This document shows, piece after piece, positions 9,492 to 19,489 of a stretch of DNA of 64,000 bases (its first letter is position 1; every line of letters begins with the position of its first letter). The stretch lies in contig NZ_CP015109.1 in the NCBI RefSeq assembly GCF_002082015.1, positions 3,129,001 to 3,193,000 of the forward strand, in the 5' to 3' direction. Source of the stretch: Sporosarcina ureae. Lineage in GTDB: Bacteria; Bacillota; Bacilli; Bacillales_A; Planococcaceae. The notes beneath the pieces are model-generated. The model was not told where the DNA came from, did not search any database, and was given only the letters and a program-made list of their open reading frames with translations. Made by a program: the position numbers and the translations under genes.

Positions 9492-11727
9492 ATATGCCAG
9501 ATCAATAGGCAAAACGAGTAGAGATATTGCAGATGAATTAATCAAAAGTGATATTGTAATAAAGAGCCATATGGAAGAACTAGATCCAGTATCTATTGCG
9601 AAATTAGACGAGAAGTTTGGAGATTTAAAAAAGCCTGAGGCGAAAACAACTACTGTTAAGCCAGCGAGCAAACCGGCAAACCAGAGAACAGACCGTCCAA
9701 GCAATACAAATAAACCAAATGCCTCACAAGGTACAAACCGTCCGGCATCAAATCGTCCTTCAGGACAATCTACATCAGCTCCAAAAACAGGTAGCAATCA
9801 ATCACCGCGTCAAGGGCAAGGATCAGGTTCATCTCGTCCAGCTGGCGGAGGCGGACGTCCAGGCGGCGGTCGCGGTGGAAGACCACCAGCACGCGGTATT
9901 AACCAAGGACGCCGAAGATACCGTCCAGCAGTACCGGTACAAAAAGTTGAAATACCATTACCAGATAAAATTACTTTTTACGAGTCACTATCAGTGGGTG
10001 AGCTTGCTAAAAAATTAGGTAAAGAACCTTCTGAGATCATCAAAAAGTTGTTTATGCTTGGTGTAATGGCAACTATTAACCAGGAATTAGATAAAGATGC
10101 AATTGAGTTAATTTGTGCGGAATACGATGTTGAAGTGGAAGAAGAAGTTCGTATTGACGTAACAGACCTGGAGATCTACTTCGAAGATCCTGAAGAGGAA
10201 GAAGAAGTGCCAGGTGAATTAACAGAAAGACCGCCAGTCGTAACAATTATGGGTCACGTTGACCATGGTAAAACGACGTTGCTCGACTCGATTCGAAACA
10301 CTAAAGTAACACAAGGTGAAGCAGGTGGGATCACACAGCATATTGGTGCGTACCAAATTACTGCAAGTGGCAAGAAAATCACATTTTTAGATACACCAGG
10401 TCACGAAGCTTTTACAACAATGAGAGCACGCGGTGCGAAAGTCACGGACTTGACCATTCTAGTTGTAGCAGCAGATGACGGTGTTATGCCACAGACAATT
10501 GAAGCAATCAACCATGCGAAAGCAGCAGAAGTTCCGATCATTGTAGCGGTTAACAAAATGGATAAACCTGCTGCGAATCCTGACCGCGTGATGCAAGAGT
10601 TAACTGAACACGGTCTAGTGGCAGAAGATTGGGGCGGCGATACGATTTTCGTACCGATTTCCGCACTAAAAGGTGAAGGAATTGATCAGTTACTTGAAAT
10701 GGTTCTATTAATTGCGGAAGTAGGCGAATTTACAGCTGATCCTTCCATTAGAGCTAGAGGTACGGTAATTGAAGCGCAGCTCGATAAAGGGAAAGGGTCT
10801 GTAGCCACATTGCTTGTACAAAATGGTACATTGCATGTAGGCGATCCTATCGTTGTCGGAAATACGTACGGTCGTGTCCGCGCAATGGTCAGTGACCTTG
10901 GCCGTCGCGTAAAAGAAGCAGGTCCTTCAACTCCTGTAGAAATTACAGGCTTGAGCGATGTTCCATTTGCAGGAGATCGTTTCGTTGTCTTTAAAGATGA
11001 AAAAACGGCTCGTCAAATCGGTGAAACACGTGCTGGAGAAGCACTTCAAGAACAGCGTGTGGAAAAAACACGTGTAACACTTGATAACTTGTTTGATCAA
11101 ATGAAACAAGGCGAAATGAAAGAATTGAACCTAATTGTGAAAGCAGACGTACAAGGTGCGGTTGAGGCGATGGCTGCTTCACTCATGAAGATCGAAGTAG
11201 AAGGCGTCAACGTCAAAATCATTCACACAGGTGCGGGTGCGATCAATGAGTCCGATATTTCTTTAGCAGCGGCATCTAACGCAATCGTCATTGGATTTAA
11301 CGTACGTCCGGATACGAATGCGAAACGAGCTGCAGAAGCAGAAGGCGTAGACATTCGTCTGCACCGTGTCATATATAAAGTAATTGAGGAAATCGAATCA
11401 GCTATGACAGGCCTACTTGATCCTGAGTATGAGGAGAAGGTAATAGGTCAGGCTGAAGTTCGTGAGACCTTTAAAGTATCGAAGATCGGAACGATAGCAG
11501 GAAGCTATGTAATCGACGGTAAGATCACGCGAGATGCAGGCGTTCGTGTGTTACGCGATAACATTGTAGTCTTTGAAGGCGAACTGGATACACTGAAGCG
11601 TTTCAAGGATGATGCAAAAGAAGTTGCAAAAGGCTATGAGTGTGGTATCACAATTAAAAAGTTCAATGATGTTAAAGAAGGAGATATCATTGAAGCTTAC
11701 GTTATGGAAGAAATTAAAAGAGTATGA
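9469..11727 (+). CDS. infB: Translation initiation factor IF-2
   Basis: GTPase that places fMet-tRNA on the 30S subunit and promotes subunit joining; 752 residues from ATG 9469, with GGGGGTGGG just upstream. The frame extends to ATG 9445, but that lies inside ylxQ without a ribosome-binding site. The N-terminal IF2 domain ([21 protein letters not shown]) is followed by a low-complexity linker rich in Asn, Pro, Gly and Arg (about residues 55-155), then a second IF2_N subdomain. The G domain has GHVDHGKTT (from about residue 262), DTPGHE, NKMDKP and SALKG; domains II-IV follow. The GTPase motifs are complete. Confidence 0.98.
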   Translation: MTKMKVHEYARSIGKTSRDIADELIKSDIVIKSHMEELDPVSIAKLDEKFGDLKKPEAKTTTVKPASKPANQRTDRPSNTNKPNASQGTNRPASNRPSGQSTSAPKTGSNQSPRQGQGSGSSRPAGGGGRPGGGRGGRPPARGINQGRRRYRPAVPVQKVEIPLPDKITFYESLSVGELAKKLGKEPSEIIKKLFMLGVMATINQELDKDAIELICAEYDVEVEEEVRIDVTDLEIYFEDPEEEEEVPGELTERPPVVTIMGHVDHGKTTLLDSIRNTKVTQGEAGGITQHIGAYQITASGKKITFLDTPGHEAFTTMRARGAKVTDLTILVVAADDGVMPQTIEAINHAKAAEVPIIVAVNKMDKPAANPDRVMQELTEHGLVAEDWGGDTIFVPISALKGEGIDQLLEMVLLIAEVGEFTADPSIRARGTVIEAQLDKGKGSVATLLVQNGTLHVGDPIVVGNTYGRVRAMVSDLGRRVKEAGPSTPVEITGLSDVPFAGDRFVVFKDEKTARQIGETRAGEALQEQRVEKTRVTLDNLFDQMKQGEMKELNLIVKADVQGAVEAMAASLMKIEVEGVNVKIIHTGAGAINESDISLAAASNAIVIGFNVRPDTNAKRAAEAEGVDIRLHRVIYKVIEEIESAMTGLLDPEYEEKVIGQAEVRETFKVSKIGTIAGSYVIDGKITRDAGVRVLRDNIVVFEGELDTLKRFKDDAKEVAKGYECGITIKKFNDVKEGDIIEAYVMEEIKRV

Positions 11728-12002
11728 TTGTTTACGCGGAATGTTCTTTCTACATCCCAGCAGCAGCTTCTTTAAAAGAAAAACGGGCTGTCTTGAATAG
11801 GATGAGGGATCGGGTGAAAAACTCCTATAATGTTTCAGTTGCAGAAATTGATCATCAGGATTTATGGCAACGTACCACACTCGCTTTAGTCGCTGTGGCA
11901 TCCTCCAAAGATGCAGCAGAACGAGAAGTGAGACGTGCGATTCGTCTGTTTGAATCCAATCCTGATTGGGAAATGACTACGTGTACAGTAGACTACTTAT
12001 GA
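11724..12002 (+). CDS. ylxP: YlxP family (DUF503) protein
   Basis: A 92-residue small protein of the DUF503 family, starting ATG 11724 in an ATGA overlap with the infB stop. Family-like stretches are [24 protein letters not shown] and [25 protein letters not shown]503 genes usually sit between infB and rbfA, as here. Its function is not established; the context suggests ribosome assembly or translation. Confidence 0.9.
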   Translation: MIVYAECSFYIPAAASLKEKRAVLNRMRDRVKNSYNVSVAEIDHQDLWQRTTLALVAVASSKDAAEREVRRAIRLFESNPDWEMTTCTVDYL

Positions 12003-12024
12003 GCAAAGAACGAGGTGAATTGCC

Positions 12025-12375
12025 ATGTCAGTGCGTGCTAATCGTATAGCTGAGCAAATGAAGAAAGAACTGGGCGACATTATCGGCCAAAAACTGAAAG
12101 ATCCACGTATCGGATTTGTGACGGTGACTGGTGTAGATGTAACTGGGGATTTACAACAAGCGAAAGTCTTTATTTCTGTTCTAGGGACAGATAAAGAAAA
12201 GGAAGATTCGTTACTTGGGCTCTCCAAAGCAAAAGGATTCATTCGATCGGAAATTGGTCAAAGAATTCGCCTACGCAAAACACCTGAAATTGAATTCGAA
12301 ATCGATGAATCCGTCGCTTACGGTAACCGGATTGAAAGCTTGATCCGCAAAGTGCAAGACGAAAACGAACAATAA
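12025..12375 (+). CDS. rbfA: 30S ribosome-binding factor RbfA
   Basis: Single KH-type domain protein needed for late 30S maturation and 16S rRNA 5'-end processing; 116 residues, close to the Bacillus protein. Signatures are [19 protein letters not shown] at the start, [18 protein letters not shown] in the centre, and [22 protein letters not shown] at the end. Start ATG follows GAACGAGGTGA. Confidence 0.96.
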   Translation: MSVRANRIAEQMKKELGDIIGQKLKDPRIGFVTVTGVDVTGDLQQAKVFISVLGTDKEKEDSLLGLSKAKGFIRSEIGQRIRLRKTPEIEFEIDESVAYGNRIESLIRKVQDENEQ

Positions 12376-12381
12376 ACACGA

Positions 12382-12421
12382 GGAGGAAGTTCATAGTCGC
12401 GTAGGCGACATGACTTCCTCC
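12382..12421 (+). terminator. Strong hairpin between rbfA and truB (weak terminator or processing site)
   Basis: The arms GGAGGAAGT (12382-12390) and ACTTCCTCC (12413-12421) pair and continue through bulges into GTCGC/GCGAC with a GTAG loop. The sequence after it (CTTCTTACAT) is only moderately T-rich. It may lower expression of truB-ribF or mark an RNA processing point. Confidence 0.5.
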
Positions 12422-12472
12422 CTTCTTACATAGAGCAAGTTTTTCTGAATGAATTTAGGAAGAAGGGGTTAG

Positions 12473-13384
12473 ATGAACGGTATTCTGCCTTTGTGGAAAG
12501 AGAAAGGTATGACGTCACATGACTGTGTCTTTAAGCTTCGAAAGATATTACGGACAAAAAAAGTGGGCCATACGGGTACGTTGGATCCTGAAGTAGAAGG
12601 CGTCTTGCCTATCTGTATAGGCAGAGCTACGAAAGTTGCTTCGTATATTACAGATGCGGGTAAAGAATATATCGCTACAGTATCTATAGGCCGTTCAACG
12701 GAAACTGAAGACGCGCAAGGTGAGACTGTATCGAGTGATTTGACTCATAAGGAATTCACAAGAAACCAAATTCTAGATGCTTTGGAGCAGTTAACAGGCG
12801 AAATCACACAAATTCCACCTATGTATTCAGCAGTAAAAGTGAATGGTAGACGTTTGTATGAATATGCGCGGAAAGGCATCGAAGTAGAACGTCCAGTTCG
12901 TAAAGTACAGATCGATCAAATAGACTTATTAAATGAAGATCAATTTTTTAATGGTGAAGAAGTAACATTTTCCATTAGAGTGCGATGTGGTAAAGGAACT
13001 TATATCCGAACATTAGCCGTGCAAATTGGCGAACTTCTCGGATATCCAGCACATATGGATTCATTGGTCCGAACTGTTTCAGGAAATTTCGATGAATCGC
13101 ATTGTAAAACGCTCGCAGAAGTGGCACAGATGATGGAACAAAATGAAGTACAAACCATATTGTTTCCTATTGAGGATGTTTTGACGGACTTTCCTTATTT
13201 TGAAATCGAAGAGGCATCATTGGAATCCGTACGGAATGGTCAAGTGCTTCCTGCAGTGCCATTGCTAACTGACCATCCTTCCATCATGATGATGTTTGAA
13301 GGTCGTGTGTTGGCAATCTATCAAAACCATCCAACAAAGCCGGGGTTAATGAAACCAGAAAAAATGTTGTTAGCTAGTGAGTAA
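12473..13384 (+). CDS. truB: tRNA pseudouridine-55 synthase TruB
   Basis: Converts U55 of tRNA to pseudouridine. It is 303 residues, beginning MNGILPLWKEKGMTSHDCV. The catalytic aspartate lies in GTLDPEVEGVLPICIGRATK (residues about 36-55). Other family motifs are PPMYSAVKVNGRRLYEYARKG and VRCGKGTYIRTLA. Fifth gene cluster member after rbfA, as in other Bacillales, and 12 bases before ribF. Confidence 0.96.
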   Translation: MNGILPLWKEKGMTSHDCVFKLRKILRTKKVGHTGTLDPEVEGVLPICIGRATKVASYITDAGKEYIATVSIGRSTETEDAQGETVSSDLTHKEFTRNQILDALEQLTGEITQIPPMYSAVKVNGRRLYEYARKGIEVERPVRKVQIDQIDLLNEDQFFNGEEVTFSIRVRCGKGTYIRTLAVQIGELLGYPAHMDSLVRTVSGNFDESHCKTLAEVAQMMEQNEVQTILFPIEDVLTDFPYFEIEEASLESVRNGQVLPAVPLLTDHPSIMMMFEGRVLAIYQNHPTKPGLMKPEKMLLASE

Positions 13385-13396
13385 GGAGAGATAGAA

Positions 13397-14335
13397 ATGA
13401 AAATCTATAGATTACGATATCCGGATTCAATAAATGTGCCACAGCTTGACGCTTCCTCGTTAGCTATTGGATTTTTCGACGGTGTACATAAAGGACATCA
13501 AGAAGTCATTCGCAGTGCAAAAAAAGTTGCAGATGATTTATCGATCAAGACAGCTGTTATGACATTCGATCCCCATCCGTCACAGCTATTTTCAGGGAAA
13601 AACGTTGGCTATATTACGCCGATTGAAGAAAAAATCAGAGTGCTCGAATCTCTTGGCGTGGATACGCTTTTCATTGTTTGTTTTGATTGGGAACTGGCTA
13701 GTCTTTCACCACAAAGTTTTATCGACATCTTCATTAAAAAGCTTGGCGTCAAGCATGTTACTGCAGGCTTTGATTTTACATTTGGTTCAAAAGGTTCAGG
13801 AACGATGAAGGACATGCAAGAGCTTTCGGAAGATAAGTATGGAACAACGATCATTTCCAAAGTGACCTTTGATCAAGACAATAAAGTCTCATCGACGGAA
13901 ATTCGGCAACTGTTATCTAAAGGGGATGTTGAAGCAGCGGCAGAACTTCTCGGTCGTCCATTCCGTACAATGGGCGAGGTGATACATGGGGAAAAACGAG
14001 GCCGTCAGTTAGGTTTCCCTACAGCTAACATCCAAACTGCGGAAGAACATATAGTTCCTGCTAACGGCGTCTATGCTGTTCGTTGCCTAATCGAAGATAC
14101 ATGGTACAAAGGTGTCTGCAATATGGGCGTAAAACCAACTTTTCATGATCCAGAACATCGGATTCCTACAGCTGAAGTTCATCTGTTGGATGTGAATATG
14201 GATCTCTATGGACGGAAATTGGCAATTGAATGGTTGCACCGTATACGTTCCGAACGAAAATTTGATTCGCTTGATGCGTTGAAAACACAGATTGGAATAG
14301 ACAAGCAAACAGCAAAGGACTTGTTAAGCGACTAG
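13397..14335 (+). CDS. ribF: Bifunctional riboflavin kinase / FAD synthetase
   Basis: Makes FMN and then FAD from riboflavin; 312 residues (called ribC in B. subtilis). The N-terminal nucleotidyltransferase domain shows GFFDGVHKGHQEVI (HxGH-type motif), TFDPHP, and the STEIRQLLSKGDVEAAAELLGRPF boundary. The C-terminal flavokinase domain shows GRQLGFPTAN and NGVYAVR. Start ATG 13397 follows AAGGAGAG. Last gene of the nusA-infB operon. Confidence 0.97.
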   Translation: MKIYRLRYPDSINVPQLDASSLAIGFFDGVHKGHQEVIRSAKKVADDLSIKTAVMTFDPHPSQLFSGKNVGYITPIEEKIRVLESLGVDTLFIVCFDWELASLSPQSFIDIFIKKLGVKHVTAGFDFTFGSKGSGTMKDMQELSEDKYGTTIISKVTFDQDNKVSSTEIRQLLSKGDVEAAAELLGRPFRTMGEVIHGEKRGRQLGFPTANIQTAEEHIVPANGVYAVRCLIEDTWYKGVCNMGVKPTFHDPEHRIPTAEVHLLDVNMDLYGRKLAIEWLHRIRSERKFDSLDALKTQIGIDKQTAKDLLSD

Positions 14336-14342
14336 TTCGTTG

Positions 14343-14371
14343 TTGCAACTGATATAATGCCGTGATATGAT
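14343..14371 (+). promoter_or_regulatory. Sigma-A promoter of rpsO
   Basis: TTGCAA (14343-14348), a 17-base spacer, then TATGAT (14366-14371). It starts a leader of about 90 bases ahead of rpsO, giving the S15 gene its own transcript. Confidence 0.75.
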
Positions 14372-14377
14372 ACAATA

Positions 14378-14456
14378 GTGTTCAATACACGAACCTCTTC
14401 TTGGCAATACGAGTCACCAACGTTTGCTCGGGGGACGGGGATACTTTTATTTAGGA
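14378..14456 (+). promoter_or_regulatory. rpsO leader, putative S15 autoregulatory RNA
   Basis: Untranslated leader between the promoter and the ribosome-binding site. Short complementary pieces are visible: TTGG/CCAA at 14401-14404 and 14417-14420, and CGAG/CTCG at 14411-14414 and 14427-14430; these two overlap and exclude each other. S15 is known to repress its own mRNA through structured leaders in several bacteria. Assignment here is by position and foldability, not by a recognised consensus. Confidence 0.4.
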
Positions 14457-14466
14457 GGTGAAAAGG

Positions 14467-14736
14467 ATGGCTATTACACAAGAGCGCAAAGCTGAATTGA
14501 TCAACGAATTCAAGACTCATGAAAATGATACTGGATCGGCTGATGTTCAGATTGCTATCCTTACTGAAGAGATCAATAACCTGAACAGCCACTTACGTAC
14601 TCACAAGAAAGATCACCACTCACGTCGTGGTTTGTACAAAATGGTTGGTACACGTCGTCGTCTATTGAGATATCTACGTGAAACTAATGTTCAACGTTAC
14701 CGTGATCTTATTGCATCACTTGGCTTACGCCGTTAA
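14467..14736 (+). CDS. rpsO: 30S ribosomal protein S15
   Basis: Primary 16S rRNA-binding protein that also forms an inter-subunit bridge. It is 89 residues from ATG 14467 ([15 protein letters not shown]), with a full AGGAGGTG (14453-14460) upstream. The GTG at 14458 that extends the frame is part of that site. Family motifs are [25 protein letters not shown] and RRRLLRYL. Confidence 0.98.
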   Translation: MAITQERKAELINEFKTHENDTGSADVQIAILTEEINNLNSHLRTHKKDHHSRRGLYKMVGTRRRLLRYLRETNVQRYRDLIASLGLRR

Positions 14737-14746
14737 TAAGACTGAG

Positions 14747-14770
14747 AAGCGGGCTTTGCCCGCTTTTTTC
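14747..14770 (+). terminator. Terminator of rpsO
   Basis: AAGCGGGC-TTT-GCCCGCTT hairpin followed by a run of T; a textbook intrinsic terminator. Confidence 0.9.
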
Positions 14771-14801
14771 TATGGAATTAAGATGAAATATTTCGCATAC
14801 A

Positions 14802-14819
14802 TGTATCACGTTTGATACA
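14802..14819. repeat. Inverted repeat in the pnp leader
   Basis: TGTATCA (14802-14808) and TGATACA (14813-14819) form a perfect 7-bp inverted repeat around CGTT, 57 bases before pnp. It overlaps a possible -35 TTGATA (14812-14817). It may be an operator or a short RNA hairpin. Confidence 0.5.
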
Positions 14820-14875
14820 CTATGATTAATTACATACTAGATGTATACAGGTTTACAATAGAGAGGAGTTCTACA

Positions 14876-17014
14876 ATGTCAGAACAGAAAAAAGTTTATA
14901 CGCTCGATTGGGCAGGACGTACGCTTACAATCGAAGCTGGCCAACTTGCAAAGCAAGCTAACGGTGCGGTGCTCGTTCGGTATGGCGAAACAACAGTACT
15001 TTCCACGGTGACAGCTTCCAAGAAACCAAAACCCCTAGATTTCTTTCCACTTACAGTGAATTATGAAGAACGCATGTACTCAGTTGGTAAGATCCCAGGA
15101 GGATTTATCAAGCGTGAAGGACGTCCTTCAGAAAATGCAGTGTTGACTAGTCGCTTGATCGACCGTCCAATTAGACCTTTATTCCCTGATGGTTTCCGTA
15201 ATGATGTACAGGTTATTTCACTTGTTATGTCTGTTGATCAGGATTGTTCATCCGAGATTTCAGCAATGATCGGTTCTTCTTTGGCTTTATCCATTTCGGA
15301 TATTCCATTTGACGGTCCAATTGCAGGCGTTCAAGTAGGTCGTATAGATGGTGAATTTATAGTCAACCCTACACCAAGTCAACTTGAAACATCAGAAATT
15401 GACTTAGTTGTTGCTGGAACAAAACATGCAATCAACATGGTAGAGGCAGGAGCTAAAGAAGTATCTGAAGAAATTATGTTGGAAGCGATTATGTTCGGTC
15501 ACGACCAAATCAAGAAATTAGTCGAATTCCAAGAGAAAATTGTAGCGGAAATTGGTAAACCGAAATTTGAAATTGAATTATTCGAACTAGATGCCGACAT
15601 CCGTAAAGAAGTAGAAAATCGTTGTGAGAATGAACTAATAGCAGCAATTCAAACTGAAGAAAAGCATGCGCGTGAAGAAGCAATCAACGAAGTAAAAGCC
15701 GCTGTTCTTGAGTACTACACAGATGCTGATGCTGATGAAGATACAATCAAGCAAGTGAAAGCTGTTCTAGAGCAAATGGTAAAAGATGAGGTACGTCGTC
15801 TGATTACAATCGACAAAGTTCGTCCGGATGGCCGTGGACTTGACGAAATCCGTCCATTATCATCTGAAACAGGTCTATTGCCACGTACTCACGGTTCTTC
15901 ATTATTCACACGTGGACAAACACAAGTACTAAGTGTATGTACATTAGGTGCGCTTGGTGAAAATCAAATTATTGATGGTTTAGGTTCAGATGAATCCAAG
16001 CGCTTCATGCATCATTATAACTTCCCGAACTTCAGTGTCGGTGAAACAGGACCGATTCGTGGTCCAGGCCGTCGTGAAATTGGTCACGGTGCATTAGGAG
16101 AGCGAGCATTGCAACCTATGCTACCAGATGAGGTGGAATTCCCTTATACAATGCGCCTAGTCGCGGAAGTATTGGAGTCTAATGGTTCTTCTTCACAAGC
16201 ATCAATCTGTGCTTCTACAATGGCTATGATGGACGCTGGTGTACCTCTTAAAGCTCCAGTAGCAGGAATTGCTATGGGATTGATCAAAAAAGATGAAGAT
16301 TACTCCATCTTGTCAGATATTCAGGGAATGGAAGACCATTTAGGCGATATGGACTTTAAAGTCGCTGGAACTAACAATGGAATTACTGCACTTCAAATGG
16401 ATATTAAAATCGAAGGTTTATCTCGTCAGATTCTAGAAGAGTCTCTAGCACAAGCAAAAATTGGCCGTATCAAAATTCTTAATCATATGTTGACAACCAT
16501 TTCTTCAACTCGTGAAGAATTATCCGCGTACGCTCCAAAGATTATTGTCATCCACATCAAACCGGACAAGATTCGTGACGTAATTGGACCTGGTGGAAAA
16601 GTGATTAACAAAATTATTGAGGAAACTCAAGTTAAAATCGATACAGAGCAAGATGGAACGATTTATATTTCGTCACCAAACTCTGAAATGAATGAAAAAG
16701 CTAAGAACATGATCGAAAATATTGTACGTGAAGCAAAAGTAGGCGAGTACTACATGGCAAAAGTTAAGCGTATTGAGAAGTTCGGTGCATTCTTGGAAAT
16801 CTTCCCAGGTAAAGATGGCTTGCTTCATATTTCTGAAATTCAGGAAGCACGTACGAAAGAAGTGGAAGATGTTCTAAAATTAGAAGATGAGCTTTTTGTA
16901 AAAGTAATTGAAATTGACAGACAAGGTCGAGTAAACCTTTCGCGAAAAGTAGTCATACAAGAAGAAAAAGAAAAAGAACAAAAACAAGAACAAGAACAAG
17001 CTAACAAAGAGTAA
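14876..17014 (+). CDS. pnp: Polyribonucleotide nucleotidyltransferase (PNPase)
   Basis: Phosphorolytic 3'-5' exoribonuclease, the main 3' RNA-degrading enzyme in Bacillales; 712 residues from ATG 14876 ([16 protein letters not shown]), with GAGGAG eight bases upstream. The frame extends back to 14822 but without a ribosome-binding site. Two RNase PH domains flank a helical domain; [19 protein letters not shown] and the [17 protein letters not shown] loop are present. A KH domain ([13 protein letters not shown], about residues 565-577) and an S1 domain (about 620-690) follow, then a Lys/Glu/Gln-rich tail. Confidence 0.98.
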   Translation: MSEQKKVYTLDWAGRTLTIEAGQLAKQANGAVLVRYGETTVLSTVTASKKPKPLDFFPLTVNYEERMYSVGKIPGGFIKREGRPSENAVLTSRLIDRPIRPLFPDGFRNDVQVISLVMSVDQDCSSEISAMIGSSLALSISDIPFDGPIAGVQVGRIDGEFIVNPTPSQLETSEIDLVVAGTKHAINMVEAGAKEVSEEIMLEAIMFGHDQIKKLVEFQEKIVAEIGKPKFEIELFELDADIRKEVENRCENELIAAIQTEEKHAREEAINEVKAAVLEYYTDADADEDTIKQVKAVLEQMVKDEVRRLITIDKVRPDGRGLDEIRPLSSETGLLPRTHGSSLFTRGQTQVLSVCTLGALGENQIIDGLGSDESKRFMHHYNFPNFSVGETGPIRGPGRREIGHGALGERALQPMLPDEVEFPYTMRLVAEVLESNGSSSQASICASTMAMMDAGVPLKAPVAGIAMGLIKKDEDYSILSDIQGMEDHLGDMDFKVAGTNNGITALQMDIKIEGLSRQILEESLAQAKIGRIKILNHMLTTISSTREELSAYAPKIIVIHIKPDKIRDVIGPGGKVINKIIEETQVKIDTEQDGTIYISSPNSEMNEKAKNMIENIVREAKVGEYYMAKVKRIEKFGAFLEIFPGKDGLLHISEIQEARTKEVEDVLKLEDELFVKVIEIDRQGRVNLSRKVVIQEEKEKEQKQEQEQANKE

Positions 17015-17024
17015 TCAACCCGTC

Positions 17025-17069
17025 AAAAAAGCCTCTTCCTGCACAAGTTGCGGCGAAGGAGGCTTTTTG
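17025..17069 (+). terminator. Terminator of pnp
   Basis: AAAAAGCCTC-TTC pairs with GAA-GGAGGCTTTTT across a 15-base loop, with T residues at the 3' end. Confidence 0.85.
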
Positions 17070-17093
17070 TACTTTATTTAAGGAGTGAGGTCT

Positions 17094-18353
17094 ATGATTC
17101 AAAAATATATTTGTTCAAATGGTGTACGGATTATCCATGAAAAGATGCCACATTTACAGTCCGTTGCAATCGGGCTTTGGGTGCATGCAGGTTCAGCAGA
17201 TGAAACAAAAGAACAAGAGGGTATTGCCCACTTTATCGAACACATGCTGTTCAAGGGAACCGATACACGAAGTGCACGAATGATTGCCGAGCAGTTTGAT
17301 CAGATTGGCGGTGACCTGAATGCCTTTACATCTAAAGAAATGACATGCTATTACACTACAGTTTTAAGTCAGCACGCTTCATACGCGTTGACTGTCTTAT
17401 CCGATATGTTTTTCCATTCCCAATTCAAAGAAGAAGAGATTGAAAAAGAGAAATCGGTCATTCTGGATGAAATATCCTCTGTTGAAGACATGCCGGATGA
17501 AGATGTCGATGAAAGGTTATGGGCGGGAATGTTTCCGGATGATGCAATTGGAAAGCCAGTAGGAGGACGGGCTGAAACAATCAAGTCATTCACAAAAGAA
17601 ATGATCGAAAAATTCATGGTGAAACATTATCGCCCTGAAAATTTGGTTATCTCAATTGCAGGAAGCTATGATGAACGTTTAATCAAGCTAATCGAAGCGA
17701 ATTTTGGAAGTTATCAAAGTAAAGAACAAGCTTCTACTTCCATACTAGATGAAAGTATACCGAACTTTACGGCTCAACAAATTATCAAAGTAAAGGATAT
17801 TGAACAAGCCCATCTATGCTTTGGTTATCCTTCATTGCCTTCAACTCACGATAAGGTTTACGAGTTAAGCTTATTCGATAGTATCCTTGGCGGAACAATG
17901 TCTTCTAGGTTGTTTCAAGAGGTTCGAGAAAACCGGGGACTAGCATATTCGGTCTACACGTATTATGCCGCGTATGAAAATGCTGGATCCTTTGTGATTT
18001 ATTGTGGAACGTCCCCTGAAAACTTTCAAGAGACGTATCGTACAATTGACCAGGTCATCGCTGATGTGCTTAATGATGGTCTAACAGATAAAGAATTACG
18101 GAATGCCAAGGAGCAACTAAAAGGCAGTTTTGTTCTTGGTTTGGAAGGCTCTGAATCACGTATGTATAGAAATGGCCGCAATGAATTAGTGCTTGGCAAA
18201 CATCAGACAATTGATGAGGTAGTCAAACATATTGATAGCGTTGAAAAACGAAGTGTTTATCGACTTGGACAGCAAATGTTGGCAAGTGATCGTGCAACAT
18301 CCATTATTGCGCCTAAATCAAATATTCAACAATTAAAAAAACTGCAGAACTAG
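17094..18353 (+). CDS. mlpA: M16-family zinc metallopeptidase (YmxG/MlpA)
   Basis: A 419-residue pitrilysin-family peptidase. The inverted zinc motif HFIEHMLFKGT (HxxEH, about residues 46-50) and the downstream EEIEKEKSVILDEI glutamate are present, so it should be active. The C-terminal half has the R/Y substrate-binding stretch RENRGLAYSVYTYY. Start ATG 17094 follows AAGGAGTGAGG. It sits after pnp as in B. subtilis ymxG. Related peptidases degrade short peptides or pre-sequences; the substrate here is unknown. Confidence 0.93.
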   Translation: MIQKYICSNGVRIIHEKMPHLQSVAIGLWVHAGSADETKEQEGIAHFIEHMLFKGTDTRSARMIAEQFDQIGGDLNAFTSKEMTCYYTTVLSQHASYALTVLSDMFFHSQFKEEEIEKEKSVILDEISSVEDMPDEDVDERLWAGMFPDDAIGKPVGGRAETIKSFTKEMIEKFMVKHYRPENLVISIAGSYDERLIKLIEANFGSYQSKEQASTSILDESIPNFTAQQIIKVKDIEQAHLCFGYPSLPSTHDKVYELSLFDSILGGTMSSRLFQEVRENRGLAYSVYTYYAAYENAGSFVIYCGTSPENFQETYRTIDQVIADVLNDGLTDKELRNAKEQLKGSFVLGLEGSESRMYRNGRNELVLGKHQTIDEVVKHIDSVEKRSVYRLGQQMLASDRATSIIAPKSNIQQLKKLQN

Positions 18354-18411
18354 TCGACTTCCGGCCTCTCATACATATGATGAAAGAGATCTTATATGAG
18401 GGAGGGCTTCC

Positions 18412-18690
18412 ATGCTATTATCAGAACTAGCGCAAAAAGAGCTTATTCAAGTAGAGGAAGGTATGAGATATGGCTTTTTGGCAGAAACAGATTTGCTGTT
18501 CGACCGCAAAACAGGAGCGATCATTGGATTTGAAATCCGAAAGAAGTTAGGGAGAACACTGTTCCGACAAAAAGACCAGGATATTATTGAATATATTCCA
18601 TGGCATGAAATTGTTCTGGTGGGCGAAGACCGGATTTTATTTGGCAAAACACATGAACTAAACAGAAAGGAAGTAGAAGGGTATGACTAA
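18412..18690 (+). CDS. ymxH: YlmC/YmxH family PRC-barrel protein
   Basis: A 92-residue PRC-barrel protein: residues 1-80 have the beta-rich pattern with GFLAETDLLFDRKTGAIIGFEI and YIPWHEIVLVGEDRILF. The family is linked to sporulation in Bacillales but has no defined biochemical role. The last 8 bases overlap dpaA, so it is translationally coupled to dipicolinate synthesis. A GAGGGAGGG site precedes the ATG. Confidence 0.88.
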   Translation: MLLSELAQKELIQVEEGMRYGFLAETDLLFDRKTGAIIGFEIRKKLGRTLFRQKDQDIIEYIPWHEIVLVGEDRILFGKTHELNRKEVEGYD

Positions 18691-19489
18691 ATGGCTTGTT
18701 GTAGGGACTGATCAACGTCTGCGAATTGCGAATGAACTATTAGTAAAATCAGGAATTGATAGTGAGTATATTTGTTCGGATACGTATAATGAACAGTTAA
18801 AAAACGCTTTAATAAATACAAAGCCAGACCACGTTCTGCTTCCTTTATTGTTAATGGAACCAAGCATACCCGTCGACTATTTGCCAGAAGGCTCTTCTGT
18901 CTATTCGGGTAAAACTTCTGCGGAATGGAGGCAAGAGCTTGCCGAGAAAGGTATTTCGCATACGAATTATCTGGAAAATGAGCAATTCATTTGGAGAAAT
19001 GCTCAATTAACCGCAGAAGCGTTCGTTCATGTCTTTTATGAGCAAACTAAACGACAGATAGCAGGTAAGCACTTTTACATTGCAGGATTTGGGAGAGTAG
19101 GAAAAGCGATTGCACATACATTGCATCAGTTGCAAGCTACTGTCACTATAGTTGCACGTGCTGATGAGCAATTAGCAGAAGCGGCAGTGTTAGGCTATAA
19201 AACAGTGCTGCTCGATGAATCAACAAAATTCACTCATGGTTACTTGGTGAACACGATTCCAGCGCAATGGCTGGATGTAAATCAAAGTGGTACTGTTCGT
19301 GTATTTGATGTCTCTTCAGCCCCGGGGTGCCTAAAGCATACAAATTCCTCTGAATACTATACCATACACCTCAAATTGCCCGGGAAGCACTTTCCTGAGG
19401 ATGCGGCAGCTGTATTGGTTGACGCAGTTTTGAGAATGAGTATAGAAGAAAGGGGAACTAAATGCTCAAAGGAAAACGAATCGGATTAG
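18683..19489 (+). CDS. dpaA: Dipicolinate synthase subunit A
   Basis: NAD(P)-binding subunit of dipicolinate synthase (SpoVFA), which makes the spore-core chelator dipicolinic acid from 4-hydroxy-tetrahydrodipicolinate in the mother cell. At 268 residues it is about 30 shorter than the B. subtilis protein, mostly in the N-terminal domain. A Rossmann motif GFGRVGKAIA begins at residue 135, and NTIP and LKLPGKHFPEDAA correspond to the C-terminal NTIP and LPG...A regions. Identification rests on this pattern, the 28-base overlap with dpaB, and the asd/dapA context. Confidence 0.9.
   Translation: MTKWLVVGTDQRLRIANELLVKSGIDSEYICSDTYNEQLKNALINTKPDHVLLPLLLMEPSIPVDYLPEGSSVYSGKTSAEWRQELAEKGISHTNYLENEQFIWRNAQLTAEAFVHVFYEQTKRQIAGKHFYIAGFGRVGKAIAHTLHQLQATVTIVARADEQLAEAAVLGYKTVLLDESTKFTHGYLVNTIPAQWLDVNQSGTVRVFDVSSAPGCLKHTNSSEYYTIHLKLPGKHFPEDAAAVLVDAVLRMSIEERGTKCSKENESD

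Noticed and set aside
9429-9797. 122-codon minus-strand frame opposite the infB N-terminus
   Set aside because: Low-complexity shadow of the repetitive IF-2 linker; no start signals.
18369-18401. Possible sigma-E/K promoter CATACATA and hairpin before ymxH
   Set aside because: The -10 matches imperfectly and no -35 at proper spacing is visible; the CTCATA/TATGAG arms are short. Mother-cell expression is likely, but the promoter cannot be placed.
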